From NCBI RefSeq assembly GCF_017357425.1, contig NZ_CP014571.1:2294001-2358000 (forward strand): DNA of 64,000 bases. Reading direction: 5' to 3'. The notes below the pieces were generated by a model. It did not search any database and was not told the origin of the DNA. It saw only the letters and a program-made list of their open reading frames with translations. The DNA comes from Arthrobacter sp. D5-1 (lineage in GTDB: Bacteria; Actinomycetota; Actinomycetes; Actinomycetales; Micrococcaceae). A program made the position numbers and the translations under genes. Positions 17,177 to 26,693 of this stretch are shown here, piece by piece (position 1 is the first letter of the stretch; every line of letters begins with the position of its first letter).

Positions 17177-18925
17177 ATGGCCAAGGAACTCGCCACCCAG
17201 CTCATCGAACAACTCCAGGCTGCCGGAGTGCAGCGGATCTACGGCATCGTCGGCGACAGCCTCAACCCGATCGTGGACGCTGTTCGCCAGACCGGAGGCT
17301 CGGCGAAGGGTGGCATCGACTGGATCCATGTACGTCACGAGGAAGCCGCGGCGTTCGCCGCCGCCGCGGAGGCGCAATTGACCGGCAGGCTCGCCGTTTG
17401 CGCAGGATCGTGCGGCCCCGGCAATTTGCACTTGATCAACGGCCTGTACGACGCCAACCGCACTGGAGCTCCGGTGCTGGCCATCGCCTCGCATATCCCC
17501 AGCAAGCAGATCGGCAGCGGTTTCTTCCAGGAAACCCATCCGGACCGGCTGTTCACGGAATGCTCGGTATATTCGGAACTGATCAGTACTGCCGAGCAGG
17601 CACCACGGGTCATGCACAGCGCCATCCAGAACGCCATCGCCATCAGGGGAGTATCAGTGGTTACGCTCCCGGGCGATATCGCCGGTCTCGAAGCCACGGC
17701 CCCCACGCCTTTGCCTGCCACGTTCCGGCCCGCAACGGTGGTGCCAGATCCTGCGGGCGTCCAGGATTTAGCCAAGGCCATTAACGACGCCGATAAGGTG
17801 GCTGTTTTCGCCGGTGCCGGCGTTGCGGGCGCCCACAGGGAACTTATGGCGCTGGCAGAGCTCATCAAAGCGCCCATTGGACACTCCCTCAGGGGCAAGG
17901 ATTTTGTCCAGTACGACAATCCGTTCGATATTGGCATGACCGGTTTGCTCGGCTACGGTGCTGCAGCGGAGGGTATCGAGGATGCTGACCTGCTGATCCT
18001 GCTGGGCACCGACTTTCCGTACGATCAGTTCCTGCCGGATACCCGGACAGCCCAAGTGGACCGGGCCGCCCAGCGGCTGGGCCGGCGGACCGACGTCGAT
18101 GTTGCCGTCCACGGCGACGTCCTGCCAACACTTCAAGCATTGCTGCCACTGATCCATGCAAAGAAGAGCCGCCGGTTCCTGGATCAGATGCTCAAGAAGC
18201 ACGACCGCCTGATGAACAAAGCCGTGGGCGCCTACACCCGCAAAGTGGAGAAGAAGCAGCCGATTCACCCCGAATATGCTGCCTCCTTGCTGGACCAGGT
18301 GGCAGCAGAGGATGCCATCTTCACGGCTGACACCGGCATGTGCAACGTCTGGACCGCCCGCTACATCAACCCGTTGGGCACACGGCGACTGATCGGTTCC
18401 TTCCTCCACGGCTCCATGGCCAACGCGCTTCCGCACGCGATTGGTGCGCAAGTGGCGTATCCCGGCCGGCAGGTGGTCTCAGTCTCCGGTGATGGCGGCT
18501 TGTCCATGTTGCTGGGTGAGCTCATCACCGTTGCCGCGCACAAGCTGCCCGTGAACGTGGTGGTGTTTAACAACTCCACCCTGGGCATGGTCAAGCTGGA
18601 GATGCTGGTGGATGGACTCCCTGACTTCGGCGTGGACGTCCCGGACGCAAACTACGCCGAGGTTGCCAAGGCGCTGGGCTTCCACGCAGTGCGCGTCACG
18701 GATCCAGCGGACATCGAGGCTGCGTACAGGGAGGCCTTTGCGCACCCCGGACCGTCACTGGTGGAGCTCATTACCGATCCGAACGCGTTGTCCATTCCGC
18801 CGAAGATCTCCGGGTCCCAGGTCATCGGATTCGCGACTGCCATGTCCAAAGTGGTCCTGAACCGGGGCGCAGGCGAGGCCGTGAGCATGGCCAGCAGCAA
18901 CCTGCGCAACATCCCGCGGCGTTGA
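17177..18925 (+). CDS. poxB: Pyruvate:quinone oxidoreductase (pyruvate dehydrogenase, cytochrome/quinone)
   Basis: The protein has 582 residues, the usual length. It belongs to the thiamine-diphosphate family: the N-terminal PYR domain has VRHEEAAAFAAAAEAQ with the catalytic glutamate, the middle domain binds FAD, and the C-terminal PP domain has SGDGGLSMLLGELITV...VFNN, the Mg-ThDP motif. PoxB oxidatively decarboxylates pyruvate to acetate and CO2 and reduces membrane quinone. The C-terminal residues form the amphipathic tail that docks to the membrane in E. coli PoxB; the tail here (MSKVVLNRGAGEAVSM) differs. AGGGAG lies about eleven bases before the ATG. Confidence 0.92.
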   Translation: MAKELATQLIEQLQAAGVQRIYGIVGDSLNPIVDAVRQTGGSAKGGIDWIHVRHEEAAAFAAAAEAQLTGRLAVCAGSCGPGNLHLINGLYDANRTGAPVLAIASHIPSKQIGSGFFQETHPDRLFTECSVYSELISTAEQAPRVMHSAIQNAIAIRGVSVVTLPGDIAGLEATAPTPLPATFRPATVVPDPAGVQDLAKAINDADKVAVFAGAGVAGAHRELMALAELIKAPIGHSLRGKDFVQYDNPFDIGMTGLLGYGAAAEGIEDADLLILLGTDFPYDQFLPDTRTAQVDRAAQRLGRRTDVDVAVHGDVLPTLQALLPLIHAKKSRRFLDQMLKKHDRLMNKAVGAYTRKVEKKQPIHPEYAASLLDQVAAEDAIFTADTGMCNVWTARYINPLGTRRLIGSFLHGSMANALPHAIGAQVAYPGRQVVSVSGDGGLSMLLGELITVAAHKLPVNVVVFNNSTLGMVKLEMLVDGLPDFGVDVPDANYAEVAKALGFHAVRVTDPADIEAAYREAFAHPGPSLVELITDPNALSIPPKISGSQVIGFATAMSKVVLNRGAGEAVSMASSNLRNIPRR

Positions 18926-18926
18926 C

Positions 18927-21449
18927 TCACTGCCGGAGTGCGGCGGCCAGGTAAGGGGCCGTCCGGCTTTCCGTTGAACGGGCGACGACGGCGGGCGGAC
19001 CGGTGGCGATCACCTCGCCACCGGCGTCGCCGCCGCCGGGTCCCAAATCGATCACCCAATCTGCGTCCGCCACCACGTCCATCTCGTGTTCGACCACGAT
19101 CACGGTGTTGCCGGCGTCGACGAGCCTGTGAAGCTGCTTCATCAGCAACTGCACGTCAGCGGGGTGCAATCCGGTGGTGGGTTCGTCCAGCAGGTACAGG
19201 GTGTGCCCGCGCTGGACGCGCTGTAGTTCGGTGGCGAGCTTAATGCGTTGGGCTTCCCCGCCGGATAACTCCGTGGCGGGCTGCCCCAACCTGAGGTAAC
19301 CCAGCCCGACTTCCTTCAAGGTTTGCAGGCTTCGCGAGACGGCCGGGAGATCTGAGAGGAACCCGGACGCTGTTGAAACGGTCATTCCCAGGACCTCCGC
19401 GATGGTCCGGCCACGGTAGGTAACTTCCAGGGTCTCCGGGTTGAAACGGGAACCGTTGCACTCAGGGCAGGGGCCGTAGCTTCCCGGCAGGAACAACAAT
19501 TCCACCGCCACGAACCCTTCTCCCTGGCACGTTTCGCAGCGGCCGCCGGCGACGTTGAAGGAGAACCTTCCTGCGCCGAAACCCCGGGCACGGGCGCCAT
19601 CAGTGGCCGCGAATTCTTTCCGCACACCATCGAAAAGGCCCGTGTAGGTGGCCAGGTTCGAGCGCGGAGTGCGGCCGATGGGCCTCTGGTCCACCTTCAC
19701 GAGGCGATCGAGACGGTGCAGCCCGGACACGGCCGCAGTCCCCGGTACCGCAGTGGGCGACTCGCTGTCCGTGGACTCCGGGTGCAATTCGGCGCTGACA
19801 ACATCGGCCAGAACCTGGCTGACCAACGTGGACTTACCCGAGCCGGAAACGCCCGTCACAGCCGTGAGCACACCCAGGGGAAAGTCGACCGCAAGCCCGC
19901 GGAGGTTGTGCCGGGTGATTCCTCGAAGTTCCAACGACTCATCCCATGGGCGGGCAGCACCTGTACCCGCGCGGCTGCCTTCGGGGAAAAGGAAGGGTCT
20001 GGTCACGGAATCCTGCACAGCTTCCAGGCCGCCCACGGGGCCGCTGTAAAGGACCTGGCCACCACCATCTCCGGCATGCGGTCCGACGTCCACCAACCAG
20101 TCCGCGGCCCGGACGAAGTCCATGTTGTGCTCCACAACGAACACTGAGTTTCCGGACGCCTTGAGCTGGTTGAGGACCTCAAGCAAGGGTTCGGCATCAG
20201 CCGGATGAAGTCCGGCGGACGGTTCATCCAGCACATAAATGACGCCGAACAACCCGGAGCGCAGCTGTGTGGCAATCCTGAGCCTTTGCATCTCGCCGGG
20301 AGAGAGCGTCGGCGTTGCGCGGCCCAGTGCCAGGTAGCCCAGGCCGAGTTCCAGGAGCACGGTAACCCTGGCGAGCAGGTCACGGGTGATGGCGACGGCC
20401 ACCTCGTTGCCTTCGCCGGAGGTCTGGGTGCGGGACGCCGTGCCCGCGGCCGTGAGCTCGGCGGTGGGCCTGATGATCTCTGCCAGTTGCGTCATGGGCA
20501 GGGCGTTCAGCTCTGCGATGGTCTTACCGGCGAAGGTGACTGCGAGCGCGTCGGGCCTGAGTCCGCTGCCGTCGCACCGTGGGCATCGGCCGGTCTCCAT
20601 GAAGCGCAGCACCCGGTCCCGCATGGTGGTGCTCTTGGAGTCCGCGAGCGTGTGGAGAACATAGCTTTTGGCGCTCCAGAACCTACCCTTGTAGGGCTTG
20701 GCAACGCGGTCGCGTTGGGGTGTCACTTCCACCACTGGCTGTTCCTCTGTGAAGAGAATCCAGTCCCGGTCCTTCTTCGGCAGTTTTTTCCACGGCGTGT
20801 CCACGTCGTAGCCCAGGTGGGTGAGGATGTCCCGAAGGTTCTTGCCTTGCCAGGCGCCCGGCCACGCGGCTATGGCACCGTCCCTAATGGTGAGGGAGGG
20901 GTCGGGAACCAAAGACGCTTCGCTGACCGTGTGGGCAACGCCCAGGCCATGGCACTCGGGGCATGCTCCGGCGGCGGTGTTGGGGGAGAACGCATCTGAG
21001 TCCAGTTGCTTGGCGCCTTGCGGATAACGCCCGGCCCGGGAGAACAGCATGCGCAGCGAGTTGGAGAGGGTTGTCACTGTACCCACGCTGGAGCGTGCGG
21101 TCGCGGTGCCGCGGCGTTGTTGGAGCGCGACGGCGGGTGGCAGCCCGGTGATGGACTCCACCTTGGGGTTGTGGCCCTGTTGGATGAGGCGGCGGGCGTA
21201 GGGTGCCACGGATTCGAAGTAGCGGCGCTGTGCTTCGGCAAAGATGGTGCCGAAGGCCAGGGAAGATTTGCCGGAGCCGGAGACGCCGGTGAAGGCGACG
21301 ATCGCATCTCTGGGGACGTCCACGTCAACGGTGCGGAGGTTGTTTTCGCGTGCCCCCCGGACTCGGACAAAGCCATCCTCGGGGGCGGCAACCTGCGCTG
21401 CCGGCGCATGGGGAACTGGCCGCTGGGAATTTGTCAGTACTCTGTCCAT
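18927..21449 (-). CDS. UvrA-family ABC ATPase (UvrA2-like excinuclease subunit A paralogue)
   Basis: The protein has 840 residues from the ATG at 21449; an upstream reading to 21602 would add 51 basic residues of unlikely origin. Two ABC ATPase halves are present: Walker A GVSGSGKSS and GVSGSGKST, signatures LSPGEMQRLRIA and LSGGEAQRIKLA, and Walker B VIYVLDEPSAGLHPAD and LYLLDEPTTGLHPAD. Zinc CxxC pairs occur at ACPECHG, RCPRCDGSG, RCETCQGEG and PCPECNGSRF. It is shorter than housekeeping UvrA (about 950) and lacks part of the UvrB-binding insert, as in the UvrA2/drug-resistance subgroup (DrrC and relatives). A role in resistance to DNA-binding drugs is possible. No clear ribosome site is visible. 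Confidence 0.88.
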   Translation of the reverse strand: MDRVLTNSQRPVPHAPAAQVAAPEDGFVRVRGARENNLRTVDVDVPRDAIVAFTGVSGSGKSSLAFGTIFAEAQRRYFESVAPYARRLIQQGHNPKVESITGLPPAVALQQRRGTATARSSVGTVTTLSNSLRMLFSRAGRYPQGAKQLDSDAFSPNTAAGACPECHGLGVAHTVSEASLVPDPSLTIRDGAIAAWPGAWQGKNLRDILTHLGYDVDTPWKKLPKKDRDWILFTEEQPVVEVTPQRDRVAKPYKGRFWSAKSYVLHTLADSKSTTMRDRVLRFMETGRCPRCDGSGLRPDALAVTFAGKTIAELNALPMTQLAEIIRPTAELTAAGTASRTQTSGEGNEVAVAITRDLLARVTVLLELGLGYLALGRATPTLSPGEMQRLRIATQLRSGLFGVIYVLDEPSAGLHPADAEPLLEVLNQLKASGNSVFVVEHNMDFVRAADWLVDVGPHAGDGGGQVLYSGPVGGLEAVQDSVTRPFLFPEGSRAGTGAARPWDESLELRGITRHNLRGLAVDFPLGVLTAVTGVSGSGKSTLVSQVLADVVSAELHPESTDSESPTAVPGTAAVSGLHRLDRLVKVDQRPIGRTPRSNLATYTGLFDGVRKEFAATDGARARGFGAGRFSFNVAGGRCETCQGEGFVAVELLFLPGSYGPCPECNGSRFNPETLEVTYRGRTIAEVLGMTVSTASGFLSDLPAVSRSLQTLKEVGLGYLRLGQPATELSGGEAQRIKLATELQRVQRGHTLYLLDEPTTGLHPADVQLLMKQLHRLVDAGNTVIVVEHEMDVVADADWVIDLGPGGGDAGGEVIATGPPAVVARSTESRTAPYLAAALRQ

Positions 21450-21664
21450 TTCTATGACTCTAGCCGCGTTCGCGACTTGTCGCTTGGACGGGCCGGCTCC
21501 CGGCCTTGGCGCTAAGGGGCGGGGATGATGAATCGTGCCTGCCGGCAGGCGTCGCTTTGCTGTTTGGTTGAGGGATCCCCGGACCCGGCTCCGGGCCGGC
21601 ACTGATCAAGAAGAACTGATCCGGTCCGCTCAAACGGTAGTGCAGCAGGGTCCCCAGGAGGAGA

Positions 21665-22075
21665 ATGCGGATTATGGCTGACGAAACCCTGGATGAACAG
21701 CGCACCAACGAGAACGTGGTCAAGCGGCTGATCGACTGCATCAACAATCGTCATATCGAGGTCATGGATGAGCTGTTCCATGACGACGCCGTGATGCATT
21801 GGCCTCAATCCGGGGAAGTGGTTCGCGGGGCGGAGAACCGCAGGGCCATCTACAGCGCCTTCCCACAACTCCCCACCATTACGCCGCGGCGCCTCCTGGG
21901 TGGCGGCAACCTGGTCACCGCTGAGGCCCTGCTGGACTATGGCGGACCTACCTATGAGACGGTCTTCATCTTTGAATTCCGCGACGGCAGGATTGCCAAG
22001 GAAACAGCCTACTGGAGCGAAGCCTTCCAAGCTCCCGAGTGGCGCTCCCAGTGGGTTGAGGTCACCAAGGCCTAG
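21665..22075 (+). CDS. NTF2-like (SnoaL/DUF4440-type) protein
   Basis: The protein has 136 residues. NVVKRLIDCINNRHIEVMDELFHDDAVMHWPQ followed by a beta-sheet half ending in VFIFEFRDGRIAKETAYWSEAFQAPEW is the cone-shaped NTF2 fold, which hosts isomerase, cyclase or ligand-binding roles in small proteins. Start at 21665 has AGGAGG immediately upstream; an ATG at 21674 is an alternative. It is transcribed away from the UvrA-like gene. The ligand and reaction are not predictable. Confidence 0.82.
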   Translation: MRIMADETLDEQRTNENVVKRLIDCINNRHIEVMDELFHDDAVMHWPQSGEVVRGAENRRAIYSAFPQLPTITPRRLLGGGNLVTAEALLDYGGPTYETVFIFEFRDGRIAKETAYWSEAFQAPEWRSQWVEVTKA

Positions 22076-22105
22076 GCGATCCCAGGACCGCCCCGCAAAT
22101 CGGCT

Positions 22106-22525
22106 TCACTCTGCTGGAGGCCGGCGCCGTTGCTGCTTGGTTGCGGACCTGATTTCCTTGGCTGCGCGGTGCCGGCGGGCCGAGCCGCGGGTGGGCTTGG
22201 AGGGGCGGCGAATAACTTCCGGGACAAGGCCGGCCCTGACGATGTCAGCGAGTTTGGCCAGGGCGATCTCCCGGTTCCGCAGCTGTGACCGCTCCTCGGC
22301 GGCCGTCACTGTGATCACTCCGTCGACAAGTCGTGGCCCAAGGCGCCTGAGCAGCATCTGGAGCTGCCCATCCGTCAGCGCCGCAGTTTTGGCAACGTTC
22401 CACATCAGCTCTGCGCGGCTGTCTGTGGTGTTGACATGCTGGCCGCCGGGTCCCGACGAACGCGAAAAGCGCCAGGACAGCTCCGAGGCGGGAACCATCA
22501 CTGTGGGGGAGATGCGCAGGTCCAT
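22106..22525 (-). CDS. arfB: Peptide chain release factor-like ribosome-rescue hydrolase ArfB
   Basis: The protein has 139 residues. SSGPGGQHVNTT contains the GGQ motif that catalyses peptidyl-tRNA hydrolysis in the ribosomal peptidyl transferase centre. The C-terminal 40 residues (SKPTRGSARRHRAAKEIRSATKQQRRR) form the basic tail that enters the empty mRNA channel of stalled ribosomes in E. coli ArfB (YaeJ). The start at 22525 gives the family-typical MDLRISP; the longer reading to 22588 adds residues without similarity. It rescues stop-codon-less translation complexes. Confidence 0.92.
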   Translation of the reverse strand: MDLRISPTVMVPASELSWRFSRSSGPGGQHVNTTDSRAELMWNVAKTAALTDGQLQMLLRRLGPRLVDGVITVTAAEERSQLRNREIALAKLADIVRAGLVPEVIRRPSKPTRGSARRHRAAKEIRSATKQQRRRPPAE

Positions 22526-22599
22526 GGGTCTAGCCTCGCACGTCCCGAGCCGTGCCGGGTCGGCAAAGGCAGGGACATCCTCCGACACGGTTTTAGAAA

Positions 22600-22618
22600 T
22601 TAGGTAAGGCTAAGCTAA
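22600..22618. promoter_or_regulatory. DtxR/IdeR-type iron box overlapping a -10 element
   Basis: The 19 bases match the DtxR/IdeR consensus at 17 of 19 positions. The likely -10 hexamer TAATCT (22616-22621) overlaps its right end, eight bases before the GTG start of the ATPase gene at 22630. Iron-bound repressor here would block RNA polymerase directly. The close promoter also suggests a leaderless transcript. Confidence 0.8.
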
Positions 22619-22629
22619 TCTTTCGTTTT

Positions 22630-23454
22630 GTGATTGAACTGAGTGAACTCTCCGGGCTTGAAGCCACAGAGCTGGTCCTCCGCTATGGGGACAAGGACGT
22701 GGTGCACGGTGCCGGGCTCCACCTGGAGCCAGGCCGCATTGTGGCCTTGGTAGGTCCGAACGGCAGCGGCAAGTCCACGCTGCTCCGTGCGCTCGCCCGT
22801 CTGCATGAGGCTTCCTCCGGAACAGTGACGGTCCGGCCCGCCGGCGGAGAAGCATCCGATGCGCTGTTGATGAAGCGCAGTGACTTCGCACGCCACGTAA
22901 CGTTGCTGTCGCAGAGCCGGCCTGTGCCGCACGGACTGAGCGTTCGTGACGTCGTGGAGTTCGGTCGCCATCCGTACCGCGGACGGTGGCGTGCTGCCGA
23001 TCCCGAGGGCCCCGCTGCTGTCCACCGTGCCATGGAACTGACAGGCGTTGCTGAACTTGCCGATCGTGGTGTCCAGGAACTCTCCGGCGGACAACTGCAA
23101 CGGGTATGGCTGGCAAGCTGCCTGGCCCAGGACACGTCGGTGTTGCTCCTCGACGAACCCACCAACCACCTGGACCTCCGGTACAAAGTGGAAATTTTTG
23201 ACCTGGTCTACGACCTCGCCCGCGTCCACGGTGTGGCGATTGGCGTGGTTTTGCACGACCTCGATGAAGCAGCCGCGCTGGCCGACCACGTGGTGGTTCT
23301 CTCGGAGGGTCGGATTGCAGCGGCGGGTCCAGCCCACGAAGCCCTCGATGCAGCGCTGTTGAGCGACGTCTATTCAATCCCCATCGTCACCCATACTGAC
23401 CCGCTGACAGGCAGGCTGCGCACCCGCGCGGTGGGCCGGCACAACGACAGCTGA
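22630..23454 (+). CDS. Iron-siderophore ABC importer ATPase (FecE/FepC type)
   Basis: The protein has 274 residues. Walker A is GPNGSGKST, the signature is LSGGQLQRV and Walker B is VLLLDEPTNHLD, the Q-loop and H-loop being in the usual places; SQSRPVPHGLSVRDVVEFGRHPYRGRW is typical of the FepC/FhuC branch. The GTG start at 22630 has no Shine-Dalgarno sequence and lies directly behind an iron-box promoter, so it is probably read from a leaderless mRNA. It drives the binding-protein-dependent importer encoded by the next two genes. Confidence 0.92.
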   Translation: MIELSELSGLEATELVLRYGDKDVVHGAGLHLEPGRIVALVGPNGSGKSTLLRALARLHEASSGTVTVRPAGGEASDALLMKRSDFARHVTLLSQSRPVPHGLSVRDVVEFGRHPYRGRWRAADPEGPAAVHRAMELTGVAELADRGVQELSGGQLQRVWLASCLAQDTSVLLLDEPTNHLDLRYKVEIFDLVYDLARVHGVAIGVVLHDLDEAAALADHVVVLSEGRIAAAGPAHEALDAALLSDVYSIPIVTHTDPLTGRLRTRAVGRHNDS

Positions 23455-23498
23455 AGACTTCCAAGACAACGTCAGCACCCCAACACGAAAGGGACCCC

Positions 23499-24479
23499 GT
23501 GTCCATGAAGATTCACAAGGCCTTGGCCGCCACTGCTGCCTTGGCAGTCCTGCTCACCGGCTGCGGCACTACCGAAGGACCTGCCAGCCAGGCGTCCAAC
23601 ACTGCGGCGGCCGGCGAAGCCATCACCGTAACCGACGCCCGCGGCACCGAAGTCAAGCTCGACGGCCCAGCCAAGCGAGTGGTGGGCACCGAATGGAACG
23701 TGGTGGAGAACCTGACCACCCTCGGCGTCATGCCGGTTGGCGTTGCAGACGTCAAGGGATACAGCGCCTGGGTTACCGCCGGCACGCTGGACAGCACTCC
23801 CACGGACATTGGAACCCGTAACGAGCCCAGCTTCGACACCATTGCGTCGCTGGATCCTGACCTGATCGTTGCGACCACTGATCTTGCCGAACCAGTCATC
23901 AAGCAGCTCGAAGAGTTGGCTCCCGTTGTGGTGGTGAAGTCTGCCGATGGCAGCCGCCAGATTGCTCAGGCTGAAGACAACTTGAAGCTGGTCGCCAAGG
24001 CGACCGGCACGGAGAAGAAGGCCGACGAGGTCATCGGTGCGTTTGATGCCGCCGTCATCAAGGGCAAAGCCGATCTCGAGAAGGCCGGCCTCGGCGGTTC
24101 CCGCGTGGCGTTCGCCGACGGCTGGGTTGCTGACGGCAAGGTTTCCATCCGCCCCTACACCAAGGGATCCCTGCTGGCTGACATTAATACGGAACTGGGG
24201 CTCGTCGACCCCTGGACAGTTGAAGGGGACCCTGCGTATGGCTTGGGCTCCACAGACGTCGAAGGCCTGACTGCCGTCGATGCCGACCACTTTGTCTACA
24301 TCACCAACAGTGCCGACGGTGACTTCACCGAGCAGTTGACGGACAACGCTGTGTGGAAGTCCCTTCCGTTCGTGACCTCCGGCAACGTGCACCGCCTTGC
24401 TGATGGCATCTGGATGTTCGGTGGCCCTGCCTCGATGACCCAGTATGTCGACGCGATCGTCGCGTCCCTCACCAAGTAG
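23499..24479 (+). CDS. Iron-siderophore ABC importer substrate-binding lipoprotein
   Basis: The protein has 326 residues. The signal sequence ends in the lipobox LLTGC near residue 22, followed by a Ser/Ala linker and a FepB/FecB-type fold: ITVTDARGTEVKLDGPAKRVV, DIGTRNEPSFDTIASLDPDLIV and the C-terminal MFGGPASMTQYVDAIV. It should capture a ferric siderophore outside the cell and hand it to the permease. GTG at 23499 and an ATG at 23505 are both possible starts. It lies between the ATPase and permease genes in an iron-controlled operon. No siderophore synthesis gene is in the window, so uptake of an exogenous chelate is possible. Confidence 0.9.
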   Translation: MSMKIHKALAATAALAVLLTGCGTTEGPASQASNTAAAGEAITVTDARGTEVKLDGPAKRVVGTEWNVVENLTTLGVMPVGVADVKGYSAWVTAGTLDSTPTDIGTRNEPSFDTIASLDPDLIVATTDLAEPVIKQLEELAPVVVVKSADGSRQIAQAEDNLKLVAKATGTEKKADEVIGAFDAAVIKGKADLEKAGLGGSRVAFADGWVADGKVSIRPYTKGSLLADINTELGLVDPWTVEGDPAYGLGSTDVEGLTAVDADHFVYITNSADGDFTEQLTDNAVWKSLPFVTSGNVHRLADGIWMFGGPASMTQYVDAIVASLTK

Positions 24480-24488
24480 TCCCACCTC

Positions 24489-26639
24489 ATGACCGACACT
24501 GCGAAGAGGCCCGTCATGACCGTACCCACGGCCGTGGCGGGTACTCCCGTCCCCGCACCGCCCACCGGACACGGCGCCCGGCAAGGAGCCCGGCGTCTTG
24601 CCGGACCGGTCCTTGTGGCTGCGGCCGGGATGGTTGTCCTGGTGTTGTTGTCGGCGCTCCACCTCACGCAAGGAACGGCCGACGTCGGCCCGTTGCAGTT
24701 GCTGGGGCTGGTCACCGGTGGCGGAACTGACCAGGACACCGCAGTGTTGGTCGCCTCGCGCATACCGCGGCTTTTCGCCGGCCTGTTGGTCGGCGTCGCG
24801 TTGGGGGTGGCCGGTGCAGCCCTGCAGTCGGCCACCCGCAACGTTCTTGCTTCCCCGGACACGCTGGCGGTCAACGCCGGAGCCCACTTTGCCATCGTGG
24901 CAGTTGCCGCCTTCGGGCTGACGCTGCCGGCGCTGCTGTCGGGCGGTATTGCCTTTATCGGCGGTCTGGCTGCGGCGATGCTGGTTCTGGCATTGTCCGG
25001 CGGGGGAGCCAACGGCAACGGCGGTCCCATCCGTTTGGTGTTGGCCGGCACGGCGCTGGCCCTCGGCCTGCATTCGTCCACCAGCGCGCTGTTGCTGTTG
25101 TTCAGCCAGGAAACCACCGGTCTCTACGCCTGGGGGCAGGGCAGCCTTGCCCAGTCACGCACCGATGAACTGATCCAGTTCACACCGGTCATTCTTCTGG
25201 CCATTGCAGGCTTGTTCCTCCTCGCCCGCAGGATGGATTTGCTCGGTCTGGGCGACGACGCCTCCCGGCTGGCAGGTGCGGATCCGCGCCTGGCCCGGGT
25301 CGGCGCCGTCGTACTTGCCGTCGTCCTGTCCGCAGCGGCAATAACGATCGCCGGTCCGATTGGCTTCGTGGGTCTCTGTGCCCCGGCCATTGTTCGGCTG
25401 CTGGCCTCCCGGCTCCGCGGCCTTGGCCGACACCGGGCGTTGCTGCCAATCTCCGGTGTGGCCGGTGCAGTGGTGGTCATCGGGGCCGACGTTCTTGTCC
25501 GTGGCCTCTTCGGTGCCCAAGCCGGCGTCGAAGTTCCCACCGGTGCAGTCACTACGGTCTTCGGCGCCGTTTTCCTGGTGGCACTGGCCATGCGGATGTC
25601 CGACGCCGGCTTGAGTGTTGCAGGCGACGCTTTGGCGCGGCTGCGTTCACGCCGGTTCTTCCTCACGGTATTGATCGGGCTGCTGGTGCTGCTCACGGGC
25701 TTGCTGGTGGCGGGCGCGTTGCTGGGCGATGCGAAACTCTTGCTCGGTGATCTGGTCAATTGGCTCACGGGCCAGTCCGGAAACCGTGTCAGTGCCGTGC
25801 TGGGTACCCGCGTGCCGCGGGTCCTGGCAGCAGTTCTTGCCGGAGCTGCCCTGGCTCTTGCCGGTGCGCTCATCCAGGCAGTCTCCCGGAACTCCTTGGC
25901 CGAGCCTGGGATTCTGGGAGTCTCCGGTGGCGGCGGACTGGCGGCAATCATCGTCATCACCACGGTCCCCACCGCGGGCTCGTGGGTCATCACCGGCTCT
26001 GCGCTGGGCGGCGCGGCATTGTCCGCGCTGCTGGTCTTCGGCCTCGCCTTCCGCGGAGGGCTGCAGCAGAACCGCCTGGTATTGATAGGCATTGGTGTCT
26101 CCGCGGGATTGGCCGCGATGATTACAGTCCTCCTGGTGAGTACGGACCCGTTCAACCAGACCAAGGCGCTGACGTGGTTGTCCGGCTCCACGTATGGCCG
26201 TAATTTCGCGTCGGTCCTGCCTCCCCTCCTTGCTTTGCTGGTCTCGCTGCCTGTGCTGGCGGGAATGCGGCGGGATCTGGACCTTATTGCGGTAGATGAT
26301 GATTCTCCCCGTGTGCTGGGCATCGGGCTGTCCGGATCACGCCTGCTCCTGTTGTCGGTCGCAGTGCTCTTGACAGCGGGTGCTGTCTCATCGGTGGGCG
26401 TGATCGCATTTGTTGGTTTGGTGGCCCCCCACGCAGCCCGGACCCTGGTGGGGGCGCGGCATTCCCGCGTCCTTCCCGCAGCCGCCCTTATTGGGGCCGG
26501 CACGGTGGTGTTCGCAGACGTGATTGGCAGGACTGCCATAGCACCCGCACAGATCCCCGCGGGAATCATGACGGCCTTGGTGGGAGCGCCGTACTTCGTC
26601 TATCTGCTGTGGCGGTCCCGGGTGGACCGAAACGTCTGA
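24489..26639 (+). CDS. Fused double permease of iron-siderophore ABC importer (FecC-FecD fusion)
   Basis: The protein has 716 residues, roughly twice the usual FecCD length, with about 20 hydrophobic helices in two homologous halves. Each half contains a FecCD landmark: SRIPRLFAGLLVGVALGVAGAALQ in the first half and TRVPRVLAAVLAGAALALAGALIQ in the second, and AGPIGFVGLCAPAIVRLL matches SSVGVIAFVGLVAPHAARTL. Fusion in one chain fits the FhuB/actinobacterial type in which a single protein forms the whole channel. It starts nine bases after the binding-protein gene. Confidence 0.92.
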   Translation: MTDTAKRPVMTVPTAVAGTPVPAPPTGHGARQGARRLAGPVLVAAAGMVVLVLLSALHLTQGTADVGPLQLLGLVTGGGTDQDTAVLVASRIPRLFAGLLVGVALGVAGAALQSATRNVLASPDTLAVNAGAHFAIVAVAAFGLTLPALLSGGIAFIGGLAAAMLVLALSGGGANGNGGPIRLVLAGTALALGLHSSTSALLLLFSQETTGLYAWGQGSLAQSRTDELIQFTPVILLAIAGLFLLARRMDLLGLGDDASRLAGADPRLARVGAVVLAVVLSAAAITIAGPIGFVGLCAPAIVRLLASRLRGLGRHRALLPISGVAGAVVVIGADVLVRGLFGAQAGVEVPTGAVTTVFGAVFLVALAMRMSDAGLSVAGDALARLRSRRFFLTVLIGLLVLLTGLLVAGALLGDAKLLLGDLVNWLTGQSGNRVSAVLGTRVPRVLAAVLAGAALALAGALIQAVSRNSLAEPGILGVSGGGGLAAIIVITTVPTAGSWVITGSALGGAALSALLVFGLAFRGGLQQNRLVLIGIGVSAGLAAMITVLLVSTDPFNQTKALTWLSGSTYGRNFASVLPPLLALLVSLPVLAGMRRDLDLIAVDDDSPRVLGIGLSGSRLLLLSVAVLLTAGAVSSVGVIAFVGLVAPHAARTLVGARHSRVLPAAALIGAGTVVFADVIGRTAIAPAQIPAGIMTALVGAPYFVYLLWRSRVDRNV

Positions 26640-26693
26640 CCTCCCGCTCCAAGACCTCCCGGACACTGGCCTCCACCACATAGGATCGACTGT

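Noticed and set aside
17007..17381. 124-codon open frame over the poxB start
   Set aside because: It overlaps the poxB coding region in another frame and has no family features.
23472..25073. 533-codon open frame on the minus strand
   Set aside because: It is antisense to the siderophore-binding protein and permease genes and matches no family.
25124..26569. 481-codon open frame on the minus strand
   Set aside because: It is antisense to the fused iron permease; composition is low-complexity Thr/Ala/Pro.
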